Shown: piece by piece, positions 52,691 through 60,620 of the stretch
Numbering within the stretch: position 1 is the first letter of the stretch
Layout: the number at the start of each line of letters is the position of its first letter
DNA from: JAKAWQ01 sp963745975
Lineage (GTDB): Bacteria; Pseudomonadota; Alphaproteobacteria; Acetobacterales; Acetobacteraceae
DNA: 64,000 bases
NCBI GenBank assembly: GCA_963745975.1
Contig: CAVUZJ010000009.1
Span: 1,302,001-1,366,000 of the forward strand
Direction of reading: 5' to 3'
Made by a program: the position numbers and the translations under genes
Notes under the pieces: model-generated
What the model was told of the DNA's origin: nothing
Database searches by the model: none
The model's input: the letters and a program-made list of their open reading frames with translations, nothing else

Positions 52691-52735
52691 ATTATGTTGC
52701 AATGCAGTGGGTAGACTTAACCGAAATCCGGTTAA
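52691..52735 (-). promoter_or_regulatory. Candidate pdhA promoter with overlapping palindrome
   Basis: On the minus strand a CATAAT -10-like hexamer lies at 52691-52696, about 79 nt before pdhA. Around the expected -35 region is a perfect 7-bp inverted repeat TTAACCG-AAATC-CGGTTAA at 52717-52735. An operator overlapping the -35 would suit a repressor or activator. No -35 consensus is clear, and the site does not match the E. coli PdhR consensus. The rest of the 482-bp gap up to 53094 holds hairpin cluster C and otherwise nothing I can name. Confidence 0.38.
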
Positions 52736-52877
52736 TCCCTTGGCGGGGGCCTTTCTTGACCCGCCGTCGTGACAAATTCGCGCGCCTGCCCGGCAAGCGA
52801 GGACAATTTCATTGCCTCGCTCCCCCCGCTTTCGCAAAAGGATTGCCGGCGGCGCCTGTGACCGAGTGTCTGGAAGG

Positions 52878-53076
52878 CCAGGGGGACGCTGTCCCCCTGG
52901 ACCCCCTGGCAAAGGCGGAGCCTTTGCAATCCATTCGCTTGGCAGCCGCTGAGGGAGCGGTTTGGTCCCCGAGCGTTCCGCTCGGGGACCAAACCGCTCC
53001 CTCAGCGGCTGCCAAAACGAAAGGGTTCCAAGGGCTCGCCCTTGGCGGGGGTTCCAAGGGGGCAGAGCCCCCTTGG
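52878..53076. repeat. Hairpin cluster C, with a 37-bp-arm giant hairpin
   Basis: The order is CCAGGGGGAC-G-CTGTCCCCCTGG, CAAAGGCGGAGCCTTTG, the giant hairpin with perfect 37-bp arms (52939-52975 and 52979-53015, 3-nt loop), CCAAGGGCTCGCCCTTGG, then CCAAGGGGGCAGAGCCCCCTTGG. The outer arm of the giant hairpin is nearly that of cluster A, whereas the inner arm is different sequence but still fully paired. It lies between the PleD-like gene and pdhA, both on the minus strand. Confidence 0.88.
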
Positions 53077-53094
53077 TCTTTCCGACCCTTGGCC

Positions 53095-54462
53095 TCAGTC
53101 GCCGCGGGCCATTTCGACGCGGTTGCGGCCGGCGTGTTTGGCGCTGTCGAGGGCGCGGTCCGCTACCTGGAGGAGGGCTTCGGCCGTCACGCTGGTGCCG
53201 GTGCTTGCCGCGACGCCGATGCTGACCGTGAGCCGGTGGGGCACGCCGCGGCCGTCGGGTTGGAAGCGCATGCGCGAGACCGCGTCGCGCAGTCTTTCGC
53301 CGGCGCCGGTGGCCTCGCCGGCGCTGGCGCCGGGCATGACGACGACGAACTCCTCGCCGCCGTAGCGGGCCAGGGTGTCGAAGACGCGGAGGTTGGCCCG
53401 CAGCGTTTCCGCCACGCCCTTGAGCGCCTGGTCTCCCATGGCGTGGCCGTAGCTGTCGTTCACGCGCTTGAAGTGGTCCACGTCGATCATCAGCACGGCG
53501 AGGCCGTTGCCGGGCGCGCTCGTCAGCAGATTGCGCAGATGGTGCATGACGTAGCGTTGGTTGTAGAGGCCGGTGAGCGGGTCGTTGAGCGCGACCGCCA
53601 GGGCCTGGTCGAGGTTGGCGCGCAGGCGCTGCTGGTAGAGCTTGCGGCGGATCTGGTTGCGCGCGCGGGCGCGGAGCTCGTTCTCGTCCACCGGCCGGAG
53701 CAGCCAGTCGTTCGCGCCGAGGTCGAAGCCGCGGACGATACGGCCGCGGTGCTCGGGTTCGGCGACCAGGAGCAGTGGCACCTCCTGGGTGCGGTCGCTG
53801 GCGCGCAGGCGCGAGGCGAGCGCCAGCGGGTCGCCGCTGGCGAGCGAGAGGCTGAGGACGATGAGGTCGAAGTCGATCGCCCAGACCAGCGAGAGCATCT
53901 CCTCCTCGCTGCGGGCGATGCCGGGGATGACGTCCTCGCGCGCGAGGCATTCCTGGAGGAAGCGGGCCTCGAACTCCCAGTCGTCGACAACGAGGACGCG
54001 CGCCCCGGCGATGGCGGGGGCCTCGGCGAAGCCGCCGGCGAGGCCGAGGAGGCGCGCCGTCTCGCCGCGCGCGCGCCATTCGTCGAGCAGACGCTTGAGG
54101 CGCACCAGGCCGCGCACGCGGGCGAGCAAAGTGTCGAACTCGATCGGCTTGCTCAGGAAGTCGTCCGCGCCGGCCTCGAGCCCGCGGACTTTCTCGGCGG
54201 CCTCGCCGAGCGCCGTCACCATGACCACGGGGACGTAGTTCGTGGCGGGATCGGCCTTGAGCCGCCGGCAGACCTCGAACCCGTCCATGCCGGGCATCAT
54301 CACGTCGAGCAGGATGATGTCCGGCCGCCATTCGCTGCTCAGCTTCAGCGCCTCGGGCCCGGTCTCGGCGCTCGCGACCTGGTAGTATTCGGCCGCCAGT
54401 CGGGCCTCCAGGAGCCGGGCATTGGCAGGCACATCGTCGACCACCAGCACCCGGGCACTCAT
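53095..54462 (-). CDS. pleD: PleD-like response regulator diguanylate cyclase
   Basis: This 455-residue protein has the same length and domain order as Caulobacter PleD. REC1 (about 1-120) has acidic VVDDVPAN, the phospho-acceptor in DIILLDVMMPGMDG and Lys in FLSKPIEF. REC2 (about 155-275) has lost the acceptor (LIVLSLSLASGDPL). The GGDEF domain (about 295-450) shows DPLTGLYNQRY, active site RYGGEEFVVVMP and an RVFD inhibitory I-site just upstream. It makes c-di-GMP when REC1 is phosphorylated. ATG 54462 gives the PleD start. The 299 bp upstream (54463-54761) show no gene or clear promoter. Confidence 0.9.
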   Translation of the reverse strand: MSARVLVVDDVPANARLLEARLAAEYYQVASAETGPEALKLSSEWRPDIILLDVMMPGMDGFEVCRRLKADPATNYVPVVMVTALGEAAEKVRGLEAGADDFLSKPIEFDTLLARVRGLVRLKRLLDEWRARGETARLLGLAGGFAEAPAIAGARVLVVDDWEFEARFLQECLAREDVIPGIARSEEEMLSLVWAIDFDLIVLSLSLASGDPLALASRLRASDRTQEVPLLLVAEPEHRGRIVRGFDLGANDWLLRPVDENELRARARNQIRRKLYQQRLRANLDQALAVALNDPLTGLYNQRYVMHHLRNLLTSAPGNGLAVLMIDVDHFKRVNDSYGHAMGDQALKGVAETLRANLRVFDTLARYGGEEFVVVMPGASAGEATGAGERLRDAVSRMRFQPDGRGVPHRLTVSIGVAASTGTSVTAEALLQVADRALDSAKHAGRNRVEMARGD

Positions 54463-54761
54463 CGCCGGCAGGGCCGCACCCATGCCCGGCCGGCGGCAAA
54501 GCCCTTGCCGGCCGCCGGTTTCATCCCGTGGAGATCGCCCCCCGCCATTCGCGCCCGCCTCGCCCTCGCCGCTGAAGCCCATTCCGGGCGCGTCCGCTCA
54601 GGGCGCGGCGGCGCGCGGCCGAATGCGGCGCGGCACCCCGATCCTTGCTCCGACGCAACGGCATTCCATGCAGATGCAAGTCAATGCCGCGTAAATCCCG
54701 GTCACAACTCGTTGAGCCCAAGAGGGGCCCCGTTACGCGAGTGTAGCGGAACGCCGGCGCC

Positions 54762-55466
54762 TCAGCGCGTCGCGAACTGCGTGGTTCCGAACAAATTCTC
54801 GCGTTCGGCGGCGCTGATCTGGCCGCGGCGCTGGCGGTCGGCGAGCACCGCGACCCCGCGCTGCACCGCCGGGCGGGCGGCGATCATGTCGTGCCAGCGT
54901 CGGATGGCGGGATAGTCGGCGAGGTCGATGCCCCTTCGGTCGGGGTTGCGGATCCAGGGGAAGGTCGCGATGTCGGCGATCGAGTAGTCCGGGCCGGCGA
55001 GGAACTCGCTCTCCGAGAGGCGCTTCTCGAGCACCCGGTGCAGGCGCTTCACCTCGCTCGCGTAGCGCTCGATCGCGTAGGGGAGCTTCTCCGGGGCGTA
55101 GGCGGCGAAGTGGTTGTACTGGCCGAACATCGGGCCGACGCCGCCCATCTGGAACATCAGCCACTGGAGGCAGGCGTAGCGTTGGGCGGGATCGGCGGGG
55201 ATCAGCCGGCCGGTCTTTTCGGCCAGATAGATGAGGATCGCGCCCGATTCGAAGAGCCGGAGCGGCGCGCCGCCGGGGCCGTCGGGGTCGACGATCGCGG
55301 GGATGCGGTGATTGGGCGTTAGGCCCAAGAACTCCGGGCGGAATTGCTCGCCGGCGCCGATGTTCACGGGGATCACGGTGTAGGGGAGGCCGAGCTCCTC
55401 GAGCGCGATATGGAGCTTGTGGCCGTTGGGCGTCGGCCAGGTCCACGCTTCGATCGGCTGCGCCAT
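54762..55466 (-). CDS. Glutathione S-transferase, YfcG/Nu-class-like
   Basis: This 234-residue protein has an N-terminal thioredoxin fold with WTWPTPNGHKLHIALEELGL (the TPNG motif typical of Nu-class GSTs such as E. coli YfcG), NHRIPAIVDPDG and LFESGAILIYLAEKTG. The C-terminal helical domain has GQYNHFAAYAPEKLPYAIERY and the N-cap SIADIATFPWI. Such enzymes act as glutathione-dependent disulfide reductases using Thr/Asn rather than Tyr/Ser/Cys. It lies 26 bp downstream of the aminotransferase gene. Confidence 0.9.
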   Translation of the reverse strand: MAQPIEAWTWPTPNGHKLHIALEELGLPYTVIPVNIGAGEQFRPEFLGLTPNHRIPAIVDPDGPGGAPLRLFESGAILIYLAEKTGRLIPADPAQRYACLQWLMFQMGGVGPMFGQYNHFAAYAPEKLPYAIERYASEVKRLHRVLEKRLSESEFLAGPDYSIADIATFPWIRNPDRRGIDLADYPAIRRWHDMIAARPAVQRGVAVLADRQRRGQISAAERENLFGTTQFATR

Positions 55467-55492
55467 GTTCGTTCCTCTTCGTCGTTGCCGGG

Positions 55493-56695
55493 TCAGGGTG
55501 TCTGCGAAAGATAGGCGAGGGCCGCCTGCACGCCGCCCGGCTGATGCGGCACGCCGGCGGCGGCGAGCCCCATCTCGACGCCGCCCAGGGTGCCGATCAG
55601 CTCGAGATCGCCGAAATTCCCGAGATGGCCGATGCGGAACACCCGGTCCCTGAGGATGCCGAGGCCGTTGCCGAGGCTCATGTTGAAGCGCTCGAGGATC
55701 AGCGCCCGGAGCGCGTCCGCGCTATGGCCTTCGGGGAGGCGCACGGCGGTGAGCGAGGAGGAGTAGTGGCGCGGCTCGGCGCACTGGATCTCGAGCCCCC
55801 AGGCGCGGACCGCGCGGCGCGTCGCTTCGGCGTGGCGGTCGTGCCGGGCGAAGACCTGCGGGAGCCCCTCCTCGAAGAGCATGTCGAGAGCGGCGGCGAG
55901 GCCGTAGAGGAGGTTGGTCGAGGGGGTGAAGGGGAAGTAGCCGTCCGCGTTGGGCTTCAGCATCGCCTGCCAGTCCCAGTAGCTGCGCGGCAGGCGGGCC
56001 TTGGCGGAGGCGGCGAGCGCCTTTTCGCTGACGGCGTTGAAGGAGAGGCCGGGCGGCAGCATCAGGCCCTTCTGGGAGCCGGCGACCGTGACGTCGACGC
56101 CCCACTCGTCGTGGCGGTAGTCGATGCTGGCGAGCGAGGAGATGGTGTCCACCAGGAGGAGGGCGGGGTGGTGCGCGGCGTCGATCGCCGCGCGCACCTC
56201 GTCGATTCGGCTGGTGCAGCCGGTGGAGGTCTCGTTGTGGACGACGCAGACGGCCTTGATGCGGTGTTCCGGGTCGGTGGCAAGGTCGGCGGCGAGGGCG
56301 GCGCCGATCGCGGCGGCGTCGGCGCCGCGGCGCCAGTCGGTCTCGACGAAGAGGGGCTCGAGGCCGAGGCGTTCGGCCATCTCCTTCCATAGGGTGGCGA
56401 ACCAGCCGGTGCGGCACATCAGCACGCGATCGCCGGGGGAGAGCGTGTTGACGAGGGCGGCCTCCCAGGCGCCGGTGCCGGAGGCGGGGTAGATGACGAC
56501 CGGGTCAGCGGTGCGGAAGACGCGCTTGAGGCGGGCGAGCGTCTCCCGGCCGAGCCCGCCGAACTCGGGGCCGCGATGGTCGATCGTCGGGTTGTCGATC
56601 GCGCGCAGCACCCGGTCCGGCACGTTGGTGGGGCCGGGAATTTGGAGGAAGTGTCGCCCGGGGCGGTAGCGCGGCGCGTTGCTGGCGGACGGCAC
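55493..56695 (-). CDS. sgaA: Serine-glyoxylate-type aminotransferase (class V)
   Basis: This 400-residue PLP enzyme begins HFLQIPGPTNVPDRVLRAIDNPTIDHRGPEF, the standard opening of serine-glyoxylate or alanine-glyoxylate aminotransferases. ASGTGAWEAALVNTLSPGD, HNETSTGC, LLVDTISSLASIDYRHDEW and the Schiff-base lysine VAGSQKGLMLPPGLSF are intact. It transfers the amino group of serine to glyoxylate, giving hydroxypyruvate and glycine. No other serine-cycle genes are adjacent, so use in photorespiratory-type glyoxylate removal is equally likely. Confidence 0.88.
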   Translation of the reverse strand: MPSASNAPRYRPGRHFLQIPGPTNVPDRVLRAIDNPTIDHRGPEFGGLGRETLARLKRVFRTADPVVIYPASGTGAWEAALVNTLSPGDRVLMCRTGWFATLWKEMAERLGLEPLFVETDWRRGADAAAIGAALAADLATDPEHRIKAVCVVHNETSTGCTSRIDEVRAAIDAAHHPALLLVDTISSLASIDYRHDEWGVDVTVAGSQKGLMLPPGLSFNAVSEKALAASAKARLPRSYWDWQAMLKPNADGYFPFTPSTNLLYGLAAALDMLFEEGLPQVFARHDRHAEATRRAVRAWGLEIQCAEPRHYSSSLTAVRLPEGHSADALRALILERFNMSLGNGLGILRDRVFRIGHLGNFGDLELIGTLGGVEMGLAAAGVPHQPGGVQAALAYLSQTP

Positions 56696-56758
56696 TTTTC
56701 CCCCCTTGGTGGAAACGCGATCGGGACCCGGCCTGCCAGACTCAGCAGGCTATCGCGT

Positions 56759-56845
56759 TCAAGTCCAGTGGCCGCGCACCCAGCCATAGGGGCCCCAATG
56801 CCCGGGCACCCAGACCGCGCCGCCGCGTGCCGGCGCCACAGGCAC
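56759..56845 (-). pseudogene. WxxGxW-type repeat-protein remnant in frame after the permease stop
   Basis: Immediately after the permease TGA, in the same frame, 28 codons (GTG first) encode VWVPGHWGPYGWVRGHWT before a TGA at 56759. Two copies of the W-V-x-G-H-W motif are characteristic of the small secreted YXWGXW-repeat proteins common in this group of bacteria. The usual signal peptide and N-terminal half are missing. It is either a decayed gene tail or a readthrough extension of the permease; a separately translated 28-residue peptide is less likely. Confidence 0.5.
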
Positions 56846-57517
56846 TCAGGCGGTGCTGCGGCGCGCCAGGCGGTGCTCGTAGGCGCGGACGAGGAAGGTG
56901 CTCGGGAGGAGGAGCGCGAAATAGATCAGCGCCACCACTGTATAGACCTCGAGCGGGCGGTAAGTCGCGCCCGTCACCAGCTCGCCCTGGTAGAGCACGT
57001 CCGGCACCGCGATGACCGAGACGAGCGAGGTGTTCTTGAGCTGGGTGATCGACTGGTTCATGAACGGTGGGATCATCCGCCGGACCGCCTGCGGCAGAAT
57101 GACGAGCCGCATCAACTTCCACCAGGGGAGGCCGAGCGCACGGGCGGCGTCCCACTGCCCGCGCTCGATCGAGACGATCCCGCCGCGGAAAATCTCGGCA
57201 TAGAAGACGCCGGTATAGCAGGAGAGCGTGATCGTCGCCGCCGCGGTCGCCGAGAGCGAGATGTGCAGCAGCACGGGCAGCGCGTAGTAGATCCAGATGA
57301 GCTGCACGAGCAGCGGCGTGCAGCGGAAGAGCTCGGTGAAGGCGAGCAGCGGGGCATTGACCAGCTTCGAGTTCGTGAGCCGGCCCATGCCGAGGGCGAG
57401 CCCGATGAGGAGCCCGAGCAGGACGGTGCCGACCGTGTAGGCGATGGTGATCGCCGTGCCGAGCACGAACAGCCGCTCGTAGCGGGCGAGGAAGCCGAAG
57501 CTCCACTGGTAGTGCAT
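56846..57517 (-). CDS. Amino-acid ABC transporter permease (GltK/GlnP family)
   Basis: This 223-residue permease has about five spans: TAITIAYTVGTVLLGLLIGLALG, FTELFRCTPLLVQLIWIYYALPVLL and the coupling loop AEIFRGGIVSIERGQWDAARALGLPWWKLMRLVILPQAVR. It is 106 bp downstream of the matching binding-protein gene. No ATPase or second permease gene is adjacent, so it probably works as a homodimer with an ATPase encoded elsewhere. See the in-frame tail at 56759. Confidence 0.9.
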   Translation of the reverse strand: MHYQWSFGFLARYERLFVLGTAITIAYTVGTVLLGLLIGLALGMGRLTNSKLVNAPLLAFTELFRCTPLLVQLIWIYYALPVLLHISLSATAAATITLSCYTGVFYAEIFRGGIVSIERGQWDAARALGLPWWKLMRLVILPQAVRRMIPPFMNQSITQLKNTSLVSVIAVPDVLYQGELVTGATYRPLEVYTVVALIYFALLLPSTFLVRAYEHRLARRSTA

Positions 57518-57623
57518 CCGCGTCCGGCCCGCCTTTACGAAATGCCGCGGCTGCGCGGCGGAATTCGCCCGGATTCCTTGCGGCCCCTCCGGCCGCCGGG
57601 AGCCGGCTCCGGGAGATCCGGAA

Positions 57624-58484
57624 TCAGAAGGTGAGGTTGTCGGGGAGCTGCTCCGCCTTGACCCCTTCCTGCTCCAGCCCCGCGATCACCCACTGGCGGA
57701 TCTGGCCGACGCCGCCGTTGTAGTCGATCCAGGCGTTGAGCACGTCGCGGAAGCGCGTGTCGGGCTGGAGCTGGATGCCGAGGCTGCTCGGCAGCGCGAT
57801 CACCGGATCGGAGAGTATCGCGTAGCTGCCGAGCGAAGGGTTCTTGCCGATGGCGGCAAGGCCCGGGATCGCCGCCAGCAGCACGATATCGGCGCGGCCG
57901 GACTGGTAGGCGAGGATGCAGGCGTCCGAGCTCGTGAGCCCGACGGCGGTCGCCTTCGGCGCGTATTGCTTGGCGAGCGTCTGGTAGAGCGAGCCCACCG
58001 AGACGCCGATCTTGAGCCCCGGCTTGTCGATCTCGGCCCAGGTGGTCGGCTTGAAGCCTGGCTTGGCGATGCAGCCGAACGGATGGATGAAGATCGGCTC
58101 GCTGAAGCCGATCGCGAGCGCGCGCTCGGGCGTCGGGTTGAGCGCGAACGAGAGATCGACCTTGTTCGTTTGCAGATCGAGCACCGAGGTGCCCCAGGTC
58201 GCATCGACATAGACAAGCTCGGCGCCGAAGACATTGGCGATATCGAGCGCCATCGCGTTGGCGAAGCCGGTCCATTTGCCGGTGGCCAGGTCCTTGTCGA
58301 AATAGGGAAGCTCGCCGGTGAGCGCGGACACGCGGAGCTTCTTGGTGCGCATCACTCGCTCGAAGGTGCTCTCGCCGGCGGCGGTTGCGGCTGCCGCCGG
58401 CGCCGCCAGCGCCACGGCCGGCAGGAGTGCGGCCACACCCGCCAGGCCGCGCCGGCTCCAGCGATTCCTTGTCTCGTCTGTCAT
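57624..58484 (-). CDS. Amino-acid ABC transporter substrate-binding protein (SBP_bac_3)
   Basis: This 286-residue periplasmic protein has a leader MTDETRNRWSRRGLAGVAALLPAVALAAPAAAA, with SRRGLAG resembling a Tat motif. The mature domain shows LRVSALTGELPYFDKD, GKWTGFANAMALDIANVFGAEL, DLSFALNPTPERALAIGFSEPIF and the lobe hinge ISVSVGSLY-like KIGVSVGSLYQTLAKQYAPKA. ATG 58484 has a strong GGAGGG ribosome site; a longer frame to 58682 overlaps mobA. The ligand is probably a polar amino acid or related compound. Confidence 0.9.
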   Translation of the reverse strand: MTDETRNRWSRRGLAGVAALLPAVALAAPAAAATAAGESTFERVMRTKKLRVSALTGELPYFDKDLATGKWTGFANAMALDIANVFGAELVYVDATWGTSVLDLQTNKVDLSFALNPTPERALAIGFSEPIFIHPFGCIAKPGFKPTTWAEIDKPGLKIGVSVGSLYQTLAKQYAPKATAVGLTSSDACILAYQSGRADIVLLAAIPGLAAIGKNPSLGSYAILSDPVIALPSSLGIQLQPDTRFRDVLNAWIDYNGGVGQIRQWVIAGLEQEGVKAEQLPDNLTF

Positions 58485-58590
58485 TGTCCCCCTCCTTGCC
58501 TCGCCCCCGGGTCTTGCGCCCTTCGAACCGAGGGCTTGCGGAAGGAACGATCGCGCAGCGCGGGCGATGCTGCAACAGCTTCCGTCATTC

Positions 58591-59184
58591 TCAGGCGCCG
58601 GCTGCCGCGATCGCCCGGGCGAGGTCCGCCGGCGTGTTGATGTTGAGGAAGGGATCGCGGGGGCTGCCAGCGGGTTCGACATGGAATTCGACCACGCGGG
58701 GGGCGAGCGTTGCGGCGAAGGCTGCGACCGCGCGCGGGCCGGGCGCCGCGAGGCGGGCGGCGAGGGCGGCGCGCGCGGTGACGGGCCAGAGCGCCACGAG
58801 GTGATGGAGCCGGCCGAAGCTGGCGGCGACCGCGGGGGCGGGGGCGAGCCGGGGTGCGAGGTGAGCGGGGAGGAAGGGCGTGTCGCCCGGCACCGTCAGC
58901 AGCGCGGCGGCGCCGAGGGCCGCCGCCCAGTCGAGCCCGGCGAGCAGGCCGGCGAGCGGGCCTTCGCCGGCGAAAGGACCGTCCGGCAGGACCGTGAGGC
59001 CGAAGCGGGAGAAGCGCGCGGGATCGCCGTTGGCGCTGAGCGCCACCGCGGCGACGTCGTCGGCGAGGGCGGCGAGGATGCGCTCGAGGATGGTTTGCCC
59101 GCCGAGAAGGATGAGCGGCTTCTCCGCCTCGCCCAAGCGTTCGGCGCGCCCGCCGGCCAAGATCAGCGCCGCCGGGCGGTCAAT
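58591..59184 (-). CDS. mobA: Molybdenum cofactor guanylyltransferase MobA (start uncertain)
   Basis: This protein of about 197 residues attaches GMP to molybdopterin to form the guanine dinucleotide cofactor. It has the nucleotidyltransferase loop ALILAGGRAERLGEAEKPLILLGG, VPGDTPFLPAHLA with the metal Asp, and the late FLNINTPADLARA. The start is unclear: the first beta strand follows the tRNA-His gene within 10 codons, and no ATG, GTG or usable TTG lies between. ATT at 59184 is the first plausible codon after the tRNA; ATG at 59217, inside the tRNA gene, would add 11 residues. No other molybdopterin gene is nearby. Confidence 0.82.
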   Translation of the reverse strand: MDRPAALILAGGRAERLGEAEKPLILLGGQTILERILAALADDVAAVALSANGDPARFSRFGLTVLPDGPFAGEGPLAGLLAGLDWAAALGAAALLTVPGDTPFLPAHLAPRLAPAPAVAASFGRLHHLVALWPVTARAALAARLAAPGPRAVAAFAATLAPRVVEFHVEPAGSPRDPFLNINTPADLARAIAAAGA

Positions 59185-59187
59185 ATG

Positions 59188-59261
59188 GGCGAGCGACGGG
59201 ACTCGAACCCGTGACATCCAGAACCACAATCTGGCGCTCTACCACCTGAGCTACGCCCGCC
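59188..59261 (-). tRNA. tRNA-His (anticodon GTG)
   Basis: The transcript reads from 59261 to 59188. The 7-bp acceptor GCGGGCG / CGCTCGC has one G-U pair. The extra 5' G (position -1, base 59261) faces discriminator C73, the identity pair of tRNA-His. The D-arm is TAGCTCAGGTGGTAGAGC, the anticodon loop TTGTGGT gives GTG, and the T-arm is ACGGG-TTCGAGT-CCCGT. CCA is not encoded. The stop codon of the upstream aminotransferase gene is formed by tRNA bases 8-10 (TAG), and the open frame of mobA extends into the 3' half. Confidence 0.97.
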
Positions 59262-60489
59262 GCGGCCCCGCCGTGTAGGATGCTCGGCCGGCTTCCGTCA
59301 ATGAGACGGCGCCCGGCGCGGCGCCGAAATGGCGAGCGAGGCGGGCGATCGCCTCGTCCAGCACCGTCTCGCGCTTGCAGAAGGCGAAGCGCGCGTAGTG
59401 GCCCGGGGCGCCGGAGTCCGCAGCGGCGTCGAAGAAAGCCGAGACCGGGATCGCGGCGACGCCCGCGCGTTCGGTGATGTGGCGGCAGAAGGCGACATCG
59501 TCTCCCGCGAAGCCGAGCGGGGCGAAATCGGCAATCAGGAAATAGCTTCCCTGGCAGGGCAGGACCTCCATGCCGAGCGATGTGAGGCCGGCGGCGAGCT
59601 TGTCGCGCCGCGCGGCGAGACCGGCGGCGAGATCGGTGAAATAGGAATCGTCCTTGGCGAGCCCCATCGCGACCGCGCGCTGGAGGTTGGGTGCGGTCGC
59701 GAAGATGAGGTTCTGGTGCGCCTTGGCGACGAAGCCGGCGAGCTCGGCCGGCGCCGTGACATAGCCCACCTTCCAGCCGGTGAGCGAAAACGCCTTGCCG
59801 GCGCTGCCGATGCGGAGCGTGCGCGGGCGGAGTCCGGGCAGGGTCATCAGCGGGATGTGGCGCCAGCCGTCATAGGTGAGATGCTCGTAGACCTCGTCGC
59901 AGATCGCATAGGCGTCGTGGCGCTGGAGGAGCTCGCCGATGAAGGCGAGCTCGGCGGCGGTGAAGACCTTGCCGGTCGGGTTCATTGGCGTGTTGAGGAG
60001 GATCGCCTTGGTGCGCGGGCCGAAGGCGGCGGCGAGCGCGGCGCGCGGCAGCTCCCAGCGCGGCGGGGCGAGGCGGACCAGGCGCGGCACCGCGCCCAGC
60101 ATTTTCACGACCGGAAGATAGGTGTCGTAGAGCGGCTCGATCAGCACGACTTCGTCGCCCGGGTCGAGCAGGGCCATGAGGCAGGCGGCGAGCGCCTCGG
60201 TCGCGCCCGAGGTCACCACCACCTCGCGGTCCGGATCGACCGTGAGCCCGTAGAAGCGGCCATTGGCGGCGGCGACCGCCTGGCGGAGCTCGGGCACGCC
60301 CGTCATCGGCGGATACTGGTTGCGCCCGTCCATCAGCGCCGAAGCGGCGGCGGCGAGCATGTCCGCCGGACCGTCGGTGTCCGGGAACCCCTGGCCGAGA
60401 TTGATCGCCTGGTGCTCGGCGGCGAGTGCGGACATCACCGTGAAGATCGTCGTGCCGGTCGCGGCGAGCAGGCTATTGGCGGGCTTCAC
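59251..60489 (-). CDS. Class I/II pyridoxal-phosphate aminotransferase
   Basis: This 412-residue enzyme has NLGQGFPDTDGPADML and NQYPPMTGVPELRQAVA, which place it with the YbdL/methionine and kynurenine aminotransferase (KAT-like) group. TSGATEALAACLMALLDPGDEV, NTPMNPTGKVF, the PLP lysine GSAGKAFSLTGWKVGYV and the C-terminal RFAFCKRETVLDEAI are intact. The product is cytoplasmic; substrates probably include methionine or aromatic amino acids with 2-oxo acids. The stop codon lies within tRNA-His, 11 nt into that gene. A 131-bp divergent gap separates its start from the FAD/Fe-S gene. Confidence 0.88.
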   Translation of the reverse strand: MKPANSLLAATGTTIFTVMSALAAEHQAINLGQGFPDTDGPADMLAAAASALMDGRNQYPPMTGVPELRQAVAAANGRFYGLTVDPDREVVVTSGATEALAACLMALLDPGDEVVLIEPLYDTYLPVVKMLGAVPRLVRLAPPRWELPRAALAAAFGPRTKAILLNTPMNPTGKVFTAAELAFIGELLQRHDAYAICDEVYEHLTYDGWRHIPLMTLPGLRPRTLRIGSAGKAFSLTGWKVGYVTAPAELAGFVAKAHQNLIFATAPNLQRAVAMGLAKDDSYFTDLAAGLAARRDKLAAGLTSLGMEVLPCQGSYFLIADFAPLGFAGDDVAFCRHITERAGVAAIPVSAFFDAAADSGAPGHYARFAFCKRETVLDEAIARLARHFGAAPGAVSLTEAGRASYTAGPRRA

Positions 60490-60620
60490 GTTTCTCCCCC
60501 GGGGACGCTCCCAAAAGGACGCAGAGTATGGGGTGGGGGCGGGAGCGCGGCAACCGGGATGCGGGGATTGACCGGCGCCCGGCGCTGGTCCCCCCTGCCT
60601 GGCGGAATGAAGAGGAACGG

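Noticed and set aside
52717..52735. TTAA...TTAA upstream of pdhA as a CtrA site
   Set aside because: The CtrA consensus has seven bases between TTAA half-sites; here there are eleven, and the site is better described as a simple palindrome.
51602..54499. 965-codon frame making pdhA look like a giant fusion protein
   Set aside because: Everything upstream of 52612 is Arg/Pro/Gly-rich shadow of the PleD-like gene and hairpin cluster C; a strong ribosome site marks the pdhA start.
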